64,000 nucleotides of DNA from Cellulosilyticum lentocellum DSM 5427. Its GTDB lineage: Bacteria > Bacillota > Clostridia > Lachnospirales > Cellulosilyticaceae. The DNA is taken from NCBI RefSeq assembly GCF_000178835.2, contig NC_015275.1:3431001-3495000 (forward strand), written 5' to 3'. Shown piece after piece: positions 36,474-45,189 of this stretch (positions are counted from its first letter, which is position 1; the number at the start of each line of letters is the position of its first letter). The notes under the pieces are model-generated. The model was given only the letters and a program-made list of their open reading frames with translations. It searched no databases and had not been told where the DNA came from. The position numbers and the translations under genes are program-made.

Positions 36474-36908
36474 TTATAAGTTATCGTACTGTTCGTCGGT
36501 TACTGGCTCAAGCCATCCATTACTGCAATTCTCTCCTGGACACTCAACTGCAATGTGTGAAAACCATGAATCTTTCTGACTACCATGAAAATGTTTAATT
36601 CCAGAGGCAATATATACCACATCTCCTGGGTTCAATTCCTGTGCAGGCTTACCCCATTCCTGATACCAACCTTTCCCAGCTGTACATACTAGAATCTGTC
36701 CGCCGCCTTTATCTGCATGATGGATGTGCCAGTTATTTCTGCAACCGGGTTCAAATGTTACATTTGCAAGAAATACTGGACATTTTCCATACTCTGTAAG
36801 TGGATTAAGGAAAGATGCTCCGCTAAAATACTGTGCAAAGCCATCATTAGGCGCTCCAATTCCAAACATACTTACCTTTACAAATTCTTCTTTGTTGCTT
36901 ATCTTCAT
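36474..36908 (-). CDS. Cupin-domain protein
   Basis: A 144-residue single cupin barrel. Metal-site residues are in NWHIHHADKGGGQILVCTAG (first motif) and GDVVYIASGIKHFHG (second motif). The type is often found next to carboxymuconolactone decarboxylase or flavodoxin genes in Clostridia. The long frame begins with TTG 36920, but ATG 36908 has AAAGGTTGG at correct distance, so I use that start. It lies upstream of the iron-sulfur flavoprotein gene, probably in the same transcript. Confidence 0.9.
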   Translation of the reverse strand: MKISNKEEFVKVSMFGIGAPNDGFAQYFSGASFLNPLTEYGKCPVFLANVTFEPGCRNNWHIHHADKGGGQILVCTAGKGWYQEWGKPAQELNPGDVVYIASGIKHFHGSQKDSWFSHIAVECPGENCSNGWLEPVTDEQYDNL

Positions 36909-36979
36909 GTTATCTACCAACCTTTCATAGACTATTCAAATGTATGTTATAGTATGTGTTCCGGCCAATTCTCACCTTA

Positions 36980-37195
36980 CTATTTTACAATACTCATGAA
37001 CCATTCTACAGTCTGAGGATCATGGTGTGAGAAGAAGAGGCTTTTCCACTTTTACAAGTAAAATCTGCCCTCCTGGATGCTTGTGCCATTTACGCACGGT
37101 GTACATCCTTTATATTTCCAAATTACTTACATCTAATGTTACTATACATCCTTGAGTTAACTCCAAGTCAATATCCTTTTTAGATTTATAATAAA
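36980..37195 (-). pseudogene. Gene debris, including a cupin fragment
   Basis: Reading leftward, short coding-looking pieces succeed one another in different frames. One 28-codon piece (37020-37106) contains VRKWHKHPGGQILLVK, a clear cupin first motif. Another, ending at TAG 36980, reads FFSHHDPQTVEWFMSIVK and looks like the C terminus of a different protein. Neither is intact. A decayed relative of the neighbouring cupin operon is likely. Confidence 0.5.
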
Positions 37196-37226
37196 AAGCT
37201 ACCTTTTCTTATATTTATATAAAACT

Positions 37227-37271
37227 AAAAAGCGACTTAAAGAAGTATACCTCTTCTTTAAATCGCTTTTT
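37227..37271 (-). terminator. Terminator of the two-gene unknown operon
   Basis: AAAAAGCGACTTAAAGAAG and CTTCTTTAAATCGCTTTTT form an 18-bp stem with one mismatch and T-runs on both sides. Confidence 0.9.
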
Positions 37272-37277
37272 ATCATC

Positions 37278-37334
37278 TTACATTTCCATAGGTGTAAAAT
37301 TCATCCCACCTACTACCTGATATAAATCGCTCAT
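37278..37334 (-). CDS. Possible 18-residue small protein or gene remnant
   Basis: ATG 37334 has AAGGA three bases upstream and is followed by MSDLYQVVGGMNFTPMEM and a TAA, seven bases before the terminator. It lies at the end of the transcript of the two unknown proteins. The Gly-Gly could suggest a leader-type peptide, but the spacing of the ribosome site is short and chance is possible. Confidence 0.3.
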   Translation of the reverse strand: MSDLYQVVGGMNFTPMEM

Positions 37335-37399
37335 ATATCCTTCATTTTATAATAACTGCTACAGATACCTTCTCATATCCTAAAATCTCGCGAAAATCA

Positions 37400-38440
37400 T
37401 TATTTTGCTAAAGAAGAATAAGAACCTAATTTAGTATAATAAACAATCCCACCTTCTAATCCATTTTCTATACCTTCTATTGCAGCATGAAGTCGATTAG
37501 AATACACAGGATCTATTAAGCCTCTTAAGCATGCTTCCTTTAACTCTGAATCGTCTATTTGATAAGAGACTTCTAAAGGCACTTCTGCACCAGCTGCTGA
37601 TGCCTGCCCTGAAGTATTATACATATATACTGTAATCTTAGCTGAATAACCTGGATCCAAAGTACAGCTACATCCTAAAACCATATTATCTGATGTGATT
37701 TTATTTCTCTGTAACTTAATTGCCTTATTTTCAGAGTCTCCCATACTACATACAAATTCTACTTCCCAACCCATATATCCTTTAGGCATGACACTTACTT
37801 TATACTTTCTACTACCTGGTGTAATGTTAATAGGTACACTAATATCAGCCGTATAAGAAAAAGTAGGTGCTCCTTTATCAACAATAGTAATATTTCTCTG
37901 AGCCCATCTCAGATTATTCAGCATTAATTTAGCTTGATCTAGCTGTGTATCTACTCTTGGAAATGGATTCGTATTTTGATCATCATTAATTTGAGCAATA
38001 ATACAATAATGATCTCCATTATTAGGCTTTGGTACATGTCTCCATACAAAAGGTCTATCAATAGTTCCTATTTTACCTGGCTTTAAATAATCAATATGTG
38101 CTTTATTTTCACCTAAATCTGTTTTAATAATATTATCTTGCCACATACTAGGCCAAGTAATAGTTGATGCTGGGGCATAATATAATGAAACGTTACTAGA
38201 AATGGTTCGATCGGTATTATTTTTGCACCTTATGTAAAAATAGTTATCTTTTCCTAGGACTGTATCTGTTGTTGATTGTTTTGTATAACTATCCTCTGAT
38301 ACAAGCGAAACTTGCCAGTCAGTAATAGGCTCATATCCTGATGGCCATATATCCGGTGAAAATGCATAATCTCCTGATGCTGGCACTGTTCCTTGACTAC
38401 TTAAGTTGGGTCTCATAAAAACATTATTAAAATCTCCCAT
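37400..38440 (-). CDS. Large beta-rich protein of unknown family, 346 residues
   Basis: The protein has no signal peptide or membrane helix. Residues 1-200 carry features of beta-sandwich modules: aromatic and Asn/Thr-rich strands, SGYEPITDWQVSL near 37, and NNTDRTISSNVSLYYAP. The later part (about 200-300) has a second Ig-like pattern (PGSRKYKVSVMPKGYMGWEVEF). The C-terminal 50 residues are helical. I prefer ATG 38440 to the GTG nine bases earlier, which overlaps TAGGAGTG. It lies 46 bases downstream of the 1141-residue gene, so the two are an operon. I recognise no family. Confidence 0.8.
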   Translation of the reverse strand: MGDFNNVFMRPNLSSQGTVPASGDYAFSPDIWPSGYEPITDWQVSLVSEDSYTKQSTTDTVLGKDNYFYIRCKNNTDRTISSNVSLYYAPASTITWPSMWQDNIIKTDLGENKAHIDYLKPGKIGTIDRPFVWRHVPKPNNGDHYCIIAQINDDQNTNPFPRVDTQLDQAKLMLNNLRWAQRNITIVDKGAPTFSYTADISVPINITPGSRKYKVSVMPKGYMGWEVEFVCSMGDSENKAIKLQRNKITSDNMVLGCSCTLDPGYSAKITVYMYNTSGQASAAGAEVPLEVSYQIDDSELKEACLRGLIDPVYSNRLHAAIEGIENGLEGGIVYYTKLGSYSSLAK

Positions 38441-38486
38441 ATACTTCACTCCTATTTATTTTTATTTTGTAATGCTTATTAATGAT

Positions 38487-41400
38487 TTATGAACAGGTCA
38501 CTAATATTGGCATTGCAATAGCTGCCATGCCATCAATAACACCTGCACAAGCTATACTTATGCCTTCTGTACTTGCACTAACCTCTGTTAAGAGTAATAA
38601 TTTTGATATCTCTACAATTGGAGAAATAGCATTAGCTGCAATAGCTACTGGTTTTGCATGAAGACAAGCAAGGGTAGTCGGTATAATGTGCAACAAACCA
38701 TATATAGCTGTAGTTAGTCTACCTGGATCTTCTGCACTATCTGCATATTTCTTAGTTAGTATATAAAATGCACCATCTATTATTAACCCTAAATTAATAT
38801 AGATCCAATTAACTTTGCTTTGCCCATCTTCTGTAAAGCAATCTGGTGCCCCATCTGATGCAATCCAAGGTGTGCTAAATCCTTGCCAACAAAATTCTGC
38901 AATTAAAGGCATTATTTGTATAGCACTCGGTGCATCTTTTATACAATCAGTAATTCCAGCAAAAGAAAAGAAAAAGAAACTACTAACTGCTCCAAAGACT
39001 TTGCATAATTCTTGAACCACCTCACTAGCAGCACCCACACAGCTTTTTAAAGTATTCGTCACCTTAAATCCGGCTGCTGCTAACATACGTTCTGCATTCA
39101 CCTGTTCTTTAAAGCTTGCAATGCTTGCCGAGTCAGGAAATGGTGCTTTATTTTTAGCAATTTTAAAGAAAATAGTTGCAGGTACTGCTATAATAAGTGA
39201 CGCTAGATCTAATAATGTTAGTGCACTATTACCACTAATCATTTTATAAAAGGGTGAAATAAAAGGAATCTTTATTTCTGTTGTTAATAGCTTAGTTATT
39301 GCGCCCACTATGTACTCTACAATATCGAATAATGCACCCAGCACAGCTTGAGTAGCTGATAAAGTCGCTTGAACAATCCCTTCTATTATTTTAAATAAGC
39401 CGGCTAATAGGTTATTAAATAATTCATCTGGTGCTTTACCTATTTGCTTAAAATACGCTATAGCTTCTGTAAAAGCTTCTTGTGATTCTGTAAAATCAAT
39501 TAACTTCTCTAGTTCTTTAATAAATTCATCTAATACACTATCCTGCTCTAATGCTTCATAAACTACACTTTCTATAGCAGGACTATTTTTCTCAAACTGC
39601 TCCATTAAAAAATTATTACTATACGCCTCTTCCATGTCTGGATCATCTAGTGTATTTTCTTTAATATATCCTAGTAAAGATTCTTTGCCTGCAATATTTT
39701 TAATTGCCCAGTCAAAAATTGTACTCACCTTGCTTTGAATGCCATCAATACCCTTCATGACAATTTCCTTAGTACCTTCTACTGAACCTTGTATAAAAGC
39801 TAATTGTTGTTGCATTAAATAACTAATAACTTCTTTACTCCTTAAAATATCATCCCAATTAAAAATAAAACCTAACCATTGGAATAATTCTTTAAAAGCA
39901 ACCTTCACCTTATCAAAAATGATCTCTACCACATCAAAAGCTTCCTCTACAAAAGTAACAATTTGTTCAAATACATATTTAACACCGTCTACAATAAAAT
40001 CAAAAGCTACCTTAATACCTTCAACAACAGTAGTAATCACCATTTTTACAACATCAATAACTTTATCAACAACTCCTCTAAAAAAGTCACCGATCTTAGT
40101 GATCCAGCTAAATATGCCTTGAACATTGGTACTACCTTGTTTCATGAGTAATATTTGATTATTAGCTTCTTCAAGTGATAAATCTTGGTAACACACTTGA
40201 GTTCCACTAAACTCTAAGCTCCAATGCTGAGGATTCTCAGGGACTCTTAATTTTCTTATTTCATCTAACTGTATAATTTTCCCCTTATATACGCCTTTTG
40301 CTTTTCCTCTAGTATTCATACTTTTATGTCCTACAGGTACCTGCTCTACCATTCCCATACACTTAGAAATAGCATTCGCTAAACTTGTAGTTGTTTCAGC
40401 TGTACGATAAGTATCTTCTAATAAATAAGTTCCATCTGCTTTTTTTGCGTTCATTAACTGATTGGAATCAACTTGATATAGCTTTGTTTGAACACCCTCA
40501 AATTGCTTAATCACTAGCGTCTCATCCTCTGCCATTACTGCTGGCAAATGGATGATTATTTCACTACTTGCAAGCATATTCGTTTCTTGGCTAATGGATA
40601 AAACACCTCTTGTATCAGTTGACGTTAAAATCTTATTATGAGGTCCTACGTAATAAACCCCACTCCTCGTTTCAATTTTAGTAAGTTCTGCTGCCCAAAT
40701 CTCAACAGGTGTAGCAATTAACAGGGCACCTGCTGGATCATAAGCCATTACTTCAGAAGTATAAGAAGAATAAACTTCAATATGCTCTGTATCCGTTGGC
40801 AAATCTGTATATTGCCTATTCCAGTTGCCTGTTTCTAATTCATAAATAAAGTGGGCCACTCTATTTTGTGTTGTACCTACTATAAATGCCGTCAATTCCT
40901 TAGCATAACTTCCACAACAACTTACCTGTGCTATACCCGAACTTATTGGTGTTAAATCTGATGTCGTTTGACTTTCATCTATTTGCTTAACTGCATGATA
41001 TAAAACATTATCTGTAGCAATACCTAATAAGTGAACTTCATCCTGTTGCACCTTACAAATATCAAAACTAGTAAAGTATTTATCTTTAGATAAAGGTATA
41101 ACTTCACAGTTTTTCTTGTCCTGATTTAGTTTAAGTTCACTCAAATCTGCATTCTTACCATTTTTTATAATAGCAAAAATAATATCCTCACCAGCTTGCC
41201 CAATTACATTTTTAATAGCAATGGGACGAAGAATCGTATCACAACTATATGTTTCTATTTTTTTACTAGCCAAATGATAAGTAGCCACAATATTGTCAAC
41301 GACAGCTAAAGCTAAATCTTCTTCTTGACTCCCTAACCAAATACATGCTGTATTGCCGAAAGTAGAAGGCAATAACCTAAATTCTGGAGCCTGATCTTTC

Positions 41401-41912
41401 CAAATCCCATATGCCACATAATAAGCTGCATCAAGCTGCGTCTTATAAAAAACGGCAATACTCATTCCTTCTTTAATCTGTTTCACACAAATGGCTTCTA
41501 TAGAAGAAGCATTCACTGGCAATGGAATGGCTACATTTTCACTGGAATTAAACGTAAAACTTCCCTTCTTCTTCTCTTGCATGCAATAAAGCTGCTCTGC
41601 TTGGCTACTAAAGATAATTAGCTTGCCATTACTATCTCTTCCCAATGCAACATGATTACCATGCATTCCAATCTTTTCCCCTACCATTCCAGTTGTACTA
41701 CCTGAATCTTGCTTTAAACAATAAATTTCTCCCCTCGAATCTGTGACAAATAGTGCATCTTCATATCCTGCTTCCCCTATGCAAGAAGTACTGCACATAT
41801 TTGCTCCGCCCTGAATAATAGACCCGACTCTATAATTCTGCATCAATTTTGTCTGGACAGTAACACTAAACTCTTGTTCATTCACATTTGTTGCTACCTT
41901 ATCACTTATCAC
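38487..41912 (-). CDS. Giant two-part protein of unknown family (propeller-like N half, amphipathic-helix C half), about 1141 residues
   Basis: Residues 1-450 contain about seven to eight irregular blade-like repeats of four strands (such as GYEDALFVTDSRGEIYCL), suggesting a WD/YVTN-like propeller. From about 590 to 1141 the chain is a series of long amphipathic and hydrophobic helices (GVVDKVIDVVKMVITTVVEG, then ALTLLDLASLIIAVPATIFF), with FIFNWDDILRSK between helices. No signal peptide is visible. GTG 41912 follows AAGGGAG at nine bases; the frame extends to TTG 41945 without a ribosome site. The design recalls pore-forming or tape-measure-like proteins, but no family is recognised. Confidence 0.85.
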   Translation of the reverse strand: MISDKVATNVNEQEFSVTVQTKLMQNYRVGSIIQGGANMCSTSCIGEAGYEDALFVTDSRGEIYCLKQDSGSTTGMVGEKIGMHGNHVALGRDSNGKLIIFSSQAEQLYCMQEKKKGSFTFNSSENVAIPLPVNASSIEAICVKQIKEGMSIAVFYKTQLDAAYYVAYGIWKDQAPEFRLLPSTFGNTACIWLGSQEEDLALAVVDNIVATYHLASKKIETYSCDTILRPIAIKNVIGQAGEDIIFAIIKNGKNADLSELKLNQDKKNCEVIPLSKDKYFTSFDICKVQQDEVHLLGIATDNVLYHAVKQIDESQTTSDLTPISSGIAQVSCCGSYAKELTAFIVGTTQNRVAHFIYELETGNWNRQYTDLPTDTEHIEVYSSYTSEVMAYDPAGALLIATPVEIWAAELTKIETRSGVYYVGPHNKILTSTDTRGVLSISQETNMLASSEIIIHLPAVMAEDETLVIKQFEGVQTKLYQVDSNQLMNAKKADGTYLLEDTYRTAETTTSLANAISKCMGMVEQVPVGHKSMNTRGKAKGVYKGKIIQLDEIRKLRVPENPQHWSLEFSGTQVCYQDLSLEEANNQILLMKQGSTNVQGIFSWITKIGDFFRGVVDKVIDVVKMVITTVVEGIKVAFDFIVDGVKYVFEQIVTFVEEAFDVVEIIFDKVKVAFKELFQWLGFIFNWDDILRSKEVISYLMQQQLAFIQGSVEGTKEIVMKGIDGIQSKVSTIFDWAIKNIAGKESLLGYIKENTLDDPDMEEAYSNNFLMEQFEKNSPAIESVVYEALEQDSVLDEFIKELEKLIDFTESQEAFTEAIAYFKQIGKAPDELFNNLLAGLFKIIEGIVQATLSATQAVLGALFDIVEYIVGAITKLLTTEIKIPFISPFYKMISGNSALTLLDLASLIIAVPATIFFKIAKNKAPFPDSASIASFKEQVNAERMLAAAGFKVTNTLKSCVGAASEVVQELCKVFGAVSSFFFFSFAGITDCIKDAPSAIQIMPLIAEFCWQGFSTPWIASDGAPDCFTEDGQSKVNWIYINLGLIIDGAFYILTKKYADSAEDPGRLTTAIYGLLHIIPTTLACLHAKPVAIAANAISPIVEISKLLLLTEVSASTEGISIACAGVIDGMAAIAMPILVTCS

Positions 41913-42100
41913 TTTACATGACTCCCTTCTCATCCCTATATGCAAATTTCATCCAATTCTATTTTCCTTCTTGCACCTCTATTATATCTTTATTATTAAA
42001 AATAATATTGTTTTGCTAATAACAGGTAAATTAATAAGTTAAAAGGTTATTTTTGATATATATAAGGTTAATATCATACGCGTATAATGATTGGCAAAAT

Positions 42101-42143
42101 AATAAAGGTGTACTTAGCATCAATCTCTAAGTACACCTTTATT
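42101..42143 (-). terminator. Terminator of the 41-residue gene
   Basis: AATAAAGGTGTACTTAG and CTAAGTACACCTTTATT form a perfect 17-bp stem with a nine-base loop, 14 bases beyond the stop of the small gene. Confidence 0.9.
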
Positions 42144-42156
42144 ATTTATCTACTAC

Positions 42157-42282
42157 CTATTCAACTGGGGTTCTATAGCTTGTTTTTTTCTTTGACTCTC
42201 CATGATTATTTTGTTCCTCATGAAGTTTTTGCCTACGTTCACCTTTTTGCATTGGATTACAAGAGCCAGGTTTATTAGCCAT
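42157..42282 (-). CDS. Small hydrophilic protein, 41 residues
   Basis: ATG 42282 is preceded by GAAAGGATGTG and the frame encodes a very polar, basic peptide (MANKPGSCNPMQKGERRQKL, then HEEQNNHGESKKKTSYRTPV and E) ending at TAG 42157, right before a perfect terminator. A gene this short with its own ribosome site and terminator is very likely real. It has one cysteine and no membrane segment. Function is unknown; it could be a small regulatory or spore-associated protein. Confidence 0.75.
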   Translation of the reverse strand: MANKPGSCNPMQKGERRQKLHEEQNNHGESKKKTSYRTPVE

Positions 42283-42334
42283 AATAGCACATCCTTTCAC
42301 AAATAGAATGAACCTATTTTAAAAATTTTATGTG

Positions 42335-42790
42335 TTAATGTGGTAAGTCTATTTGTTTAATTTCCATTTGTCCTTGGTTTATGGTCAGAATTGCCATTGT
42401 AATGGCTAAATCAAATCTTCTTTTACCACAGCTTCCTGGGTTTAATACATAAGTTTCTCCTTCTAAATTACAGCTATACTTATGTGAGTGACCACAGATC
42501 ATCACATCTATACCTGTCCTATCCTTAATAAAATCCTTTTTATTGTGTACCATGAAAAAGTTTTTTCCTTCCACCGTAAAACGTAATTGTTCTGGAAGTG
42601 CCTCAGCCCATTCTCCTTTATCATTATTGCCTCTAACTACCTTTAAAGGTGCAATCCTCTCTAAAGTAGTTAAGATTTCTGGCTTATTAATATCACCTGC
42701 ATGAAGAATAAGCTGACAATCTTCAAGCTGACTCATCACTTCTTCTCTTAATAAACCATGTGTATCTGATATAACACCTATTTTATACAT
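42335..42790 (-). CDS. MJ0936/YfcE-type metallophosphoesterase
   Basis: A 151-residue calcineurin-like phosphodiesterase of the MJ0936 group. The metal ligands are seen in SDTHG (D9, H11), HAGDINK, RGNND and GHSHK. The small size matches YfcE-type phosphodiesterases that act on bis-p-nitrophenyl phosphate in vitro and on unknown natural substrates. It is 23 bases downstream of the GNAT gene on the same strand. Confidence 0.94.
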   Translation of the reverse strand: MYKIGVISDTHGLLREEVMSQLEDCQLILHAGDINKPEILTTLERIAPLKVVRGNNDKGEWAEALPEQLRFTVEGKNFFMVHNKKDFIKDRTGIDVMICGHSHKYSCNLEGETYVLNPGSCGKRRFDLAITMAILTINQGQMEIKQIDLPH

Positions 42791-42813
42791 CTTCTCTTCC
42801 TTACCTGTTTAAT

Positions 42814-43350
42814 TTATTTTATTAGCATTTCATCTAAAACCTTTTCAAACAAAATACTATCTTCCCACCTGCCATTGTGGTAAATAGATTGTTTTTTTCT
42901 ATCTGTAAACTGAAAACCATTTTTTATAAGTACAATTTGTGATCCAATATTATAAGGACTAGTTCCTGCCTCTAGTCGCTCTAACTGATGAACCTTTTTA
43001 GCTTGTTCTATAGCTAAGCTTACCGCCTTAGTTCCATATCCTTTACTCTGATAAGCCGCCCCTATGCGATAGCCAATTTCTGCTTTATTTAAATTGCTCC
43101 TTACCACATCTATTAAATTAACTCTCCCTACAATAACGCCTATTTTATCTTTTACTAGATACATGAAGTGTTTACCTTGTGCTTGCTCTTGTATAATTTC
43201 TTCCTGAATAAGTTCAAATTGCTTTTTATCATAATAATTATTAGCTCGTCCAAAGCCCATATTCTCAAAAAAAGCTCTATTTTGGATTTCAAATTCAAAA
43301 AGCTCATCAAAATGTCTATTTTCTAGTAAATGTATGCTTATTGGTGACAT
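42814..43350 (-). CDS. GNAT acetyltransferase (RimJ/RimL-like)
   Basis: A 178-residue acetyltransferase of the RimJ/RimL type: acetyl-CoA binding loop AYQSKGYGTKAV (about 98-109), IGYRIG before it, and the later NIGSQIVLIKNGFQ segment. The substrate may be an N-terminal amine of a protein or an antibiotic; no specific call is possible. It is upstream of the metallophosphoesterase gene, separated by 23 bases. Confidence 0.93.
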   Translation of the reverse strand: MSPISIHLLENRHFDELFEFEIQNRAFFENMGFGRANNYYDKKQFELIQEEIIQEQAQGKHFMYLVKDKIGVIVGRVNLIDVVRSNLNKAEIGYRIGAAYQSKGYGTKAVSLAIEQAKKVHQLERLEAGTSPYNIGSQIVLIKNGFQFTDRKKQSIYHNGRWEDSILFEKVLDEMLIK

Positions 43351-43475
43351 TATATCTATTTTTCCCCTTTTCTCTTGTTTTATTTTATTGTACCCGACTT
43401 TATATACTTTTGAGTAGAAGTTACTATAAAAAGTGACCCTATATTTTAATTGTTTGCTATATAAGGCAGCTATGT

Positions 43476-43509
43476 AAAAAAGGCAACTATGCTTTTTTTC
43501 ATAGCCGCC
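43476..43509 (-). terminator. Terminator of the stalk-domain gene
   Basis: On the minus strand GGCGGCTATG pairs with CATAGTTGCC (one G-U) and is followed by TTTTTT. A further AAGGC/GCCTT pairing could extend an alternative stem. Confidence 0.8.
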
Positions 43510-43522
43510 TTACTTTGTTATT

Positions 43523-44422
43523 TTACCATTCTTCTGAATCCCATTCAGTAATCCATCCAAATTGATCAAGTATACTACCAGAATAGGTACCAGCCTCATC
43601 TTCTATGTAATTGCTCCAATTACAGAAAAATACAGGCACATACGTATCTAAATCCGTTACATCCTCATAGTAACTACAATCATATGCCCCTACAAATTTT
43701 ACATTAGCATGATTTGCAATTAACTCTTTAGCAGCATTTTCCATATGTGCTTTAAGCTGTGCTTTAACCTTCTCTTGGGTAGTAGCATCTTTAATTTGGA
43801 ATATTTTATTTAACTCAGCTTCTTCAAATTTACCGTATACTTCATAGTCCCAAGAAGCATCTTCATCTCTATTAACGTTTTCATACACCCAGAAAAACAT
43901 ATTAATATTCCCTATATCTGTACTACATACGCTATATTTATTTCTTAACTCTTTTTCAATATAAGCTTCATTTTCCGTTGTTTGGTAGGTTTCTTCAACA
44001 GAAGAAATAATATTAATCACACCATTTTCATAAGCAATTTCACACCCTAATCCTTCTGAAATGGCTCGTAAAGGTACCATTGTTACACCACTTATTTGTT
44101 GTGGAGCTACACTCAAAGCAATATCTTTTTCTTTTTGTGTAGAACTATTCCAGATATTAAGATTCTTATCTCCTATAGACATCGTTAAAGTAACATCACT
44201 TTTTGAAATAGTAATACCTCTGTATTCTGGATACCACTTTACTTCTGCTCCTAATTTTTCACTTACTAGGCGAAGAGGTACTAAAGTTGTACTGTTTTTT
44301 TGAATAGGTGCCACAGTTGATTTTACTTCTTCCCCATTAACTATAATCTTAACGCTTGCACCAAAAACTGTAGATGTAGCTACCAGCATAGTTAGTAAAA
44401 ATATACCTAATTTCTTTTTCAT
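43523..44422 (-). CDS. Secreted stalk-domain (copper-amine-oxidase N-terminal-like) protein
   Basis: The 299-residue protein has a signal peptide (1-22) followed by two stalk-domain units with LVPLRLVSEKLGAEVKWYPE (about 47-66) and MVPLRAISEGLGCEIAYENG (about 116-135). The C-terminal 150 residues form an unrecognised acidic domain with pairs of aromatic residues. It is monocistronic. Related to the protein at 23640 only in the stalk units. Confidence 0.9.
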   Translation of the reverse strand: MKKKLGIFLLTMLVATSTVFGASVKIIVNGEEVKSTVAPIQKNSTTLVPLRLVSEKLGAEVKWYPEYRGITISKSDVTLTMSIGDKNLNIWNSSTQKEKDIALSVAPQQISGVTMVPLRAISEGLGCEIAYENGVINIISSVEETYQTTENEAYIEKELRNKYSVCSTDIGNINMFFWVYENVNRDEDASWDYEVYGKFEEAELNKIFQIKDATTQEKVKAQLKAHMENAAKELIANHANVKFVGAYDCSYYEDVTDLDTYVPVFFCNWSNYIEDEAGTYSGSILDQFGWITEWDSEEW

Positions 44423-44509
44423 TTCTCATTCCCCTTTATAGACGACTTATCTAACAGGATGATTATATCACTTTTGATTTTTTCATTCAATTTAAAATAT
44501 TTTATTTTA

Positions 44510-45175
44510 CTAAATATGCAGTCTTCGTTTAAGCTCACTATACATAGCAGAGCCTTCAAAAATAATAAGTGCGGTTACCGAAATAATACTTACCATGATA
44601 CAAACAAGAGAAGGGATAGGGGTTTTTACACTATTAGTAACTAAAAATACAACGGGAATGATACCAAATAGGGCATCTAATAAAAGATAAATCATATATT
44701 CTCCGGCTTGCAGATGTAAAATCTTTGAGAGTAAGTACATGACTATCATAGCCAAGGTAAATATAATTGGCAAAACAAAAGTGACTGCCCAACCATGCTG
44801 TCCTGTGACATAATCTATAAACAATGCTAAAACAATAATAATAAGACTTTGGTGTAATAAATACTTTAAAATACTTCTATGTTTAGCAATAGCAATACTT
44901 AAGCTAATGCGTATACAAATCAAGGTAACAACTACTATAAGTGCCCACCAAATATTAGTAGGGAATAAAATATTGAGAAATACAGATATAATGCCAACTA
45001 AGGTCATCAGAAAGGTAAGTACCTTCATAACCATATGCCTTTCCTTTGTTCCTTTATAAGCTGTTGGAAATAAGTCTTCTTCTATGTTATCTAGCTTACT
45101 TAGTTCATTTTGGCATAAAGGACAATAGTTTTCTGTTCCTACGATTTTAACCTTACATTTTCCACACCACTTCAT
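44510..45175 (-). CDS. DUF6320-type membrane protein with N-terminal zinc ribbon
   Basis: A 221-residue protein with two Cys pairs at the N terminus (C4, C7 and C18, C21) forming a zinc ribbon, then six membrane helices. It follows the acyltransferase gene by 14 bases. The trio alpha/beta hydrolase, alcohol acetyltransferase-like enzyme and this protein is a recurring gene set in Clostridia. Its biochemical role is unknown. Confidence 0.85.
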   Translation of the reverse strand: MKWCGKCKVKIVGTENYCPLCQNELSKLDNIEEDLFPTAYKGTKERHMVMKVLTFLMTLVGIISVFLNILFPTNIWWALIVVVTLICIRISLSIAIAKHRSILKYLLHQSLIIIVLALFIDYVTGQHGWAVTFVLPIIFTLAMIVMYLLSKILHLQAGEYMIYLLLDALFGIIPVVFLVTNSVKTPIPSLVCIMVSIISVTALIIFEGSAMYSELKRRLHI

Positions 45176-45189
45176 CCTTTTCGCCTCCT

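Noticed and set aside
38487-41912. A prophage tape-measure protein
   Set aside because: No other phage structural, lysis or packaging gene is nearby, and the N-terminal propeller-like half is unlike tape-measure proteins.
42087-42278. A 63-codon forward frame antisense to the small 41-residue gene
   Set aside because: It runs through the perfect terminator hairpin, and the opposite strand has a better gene with ribosome site.
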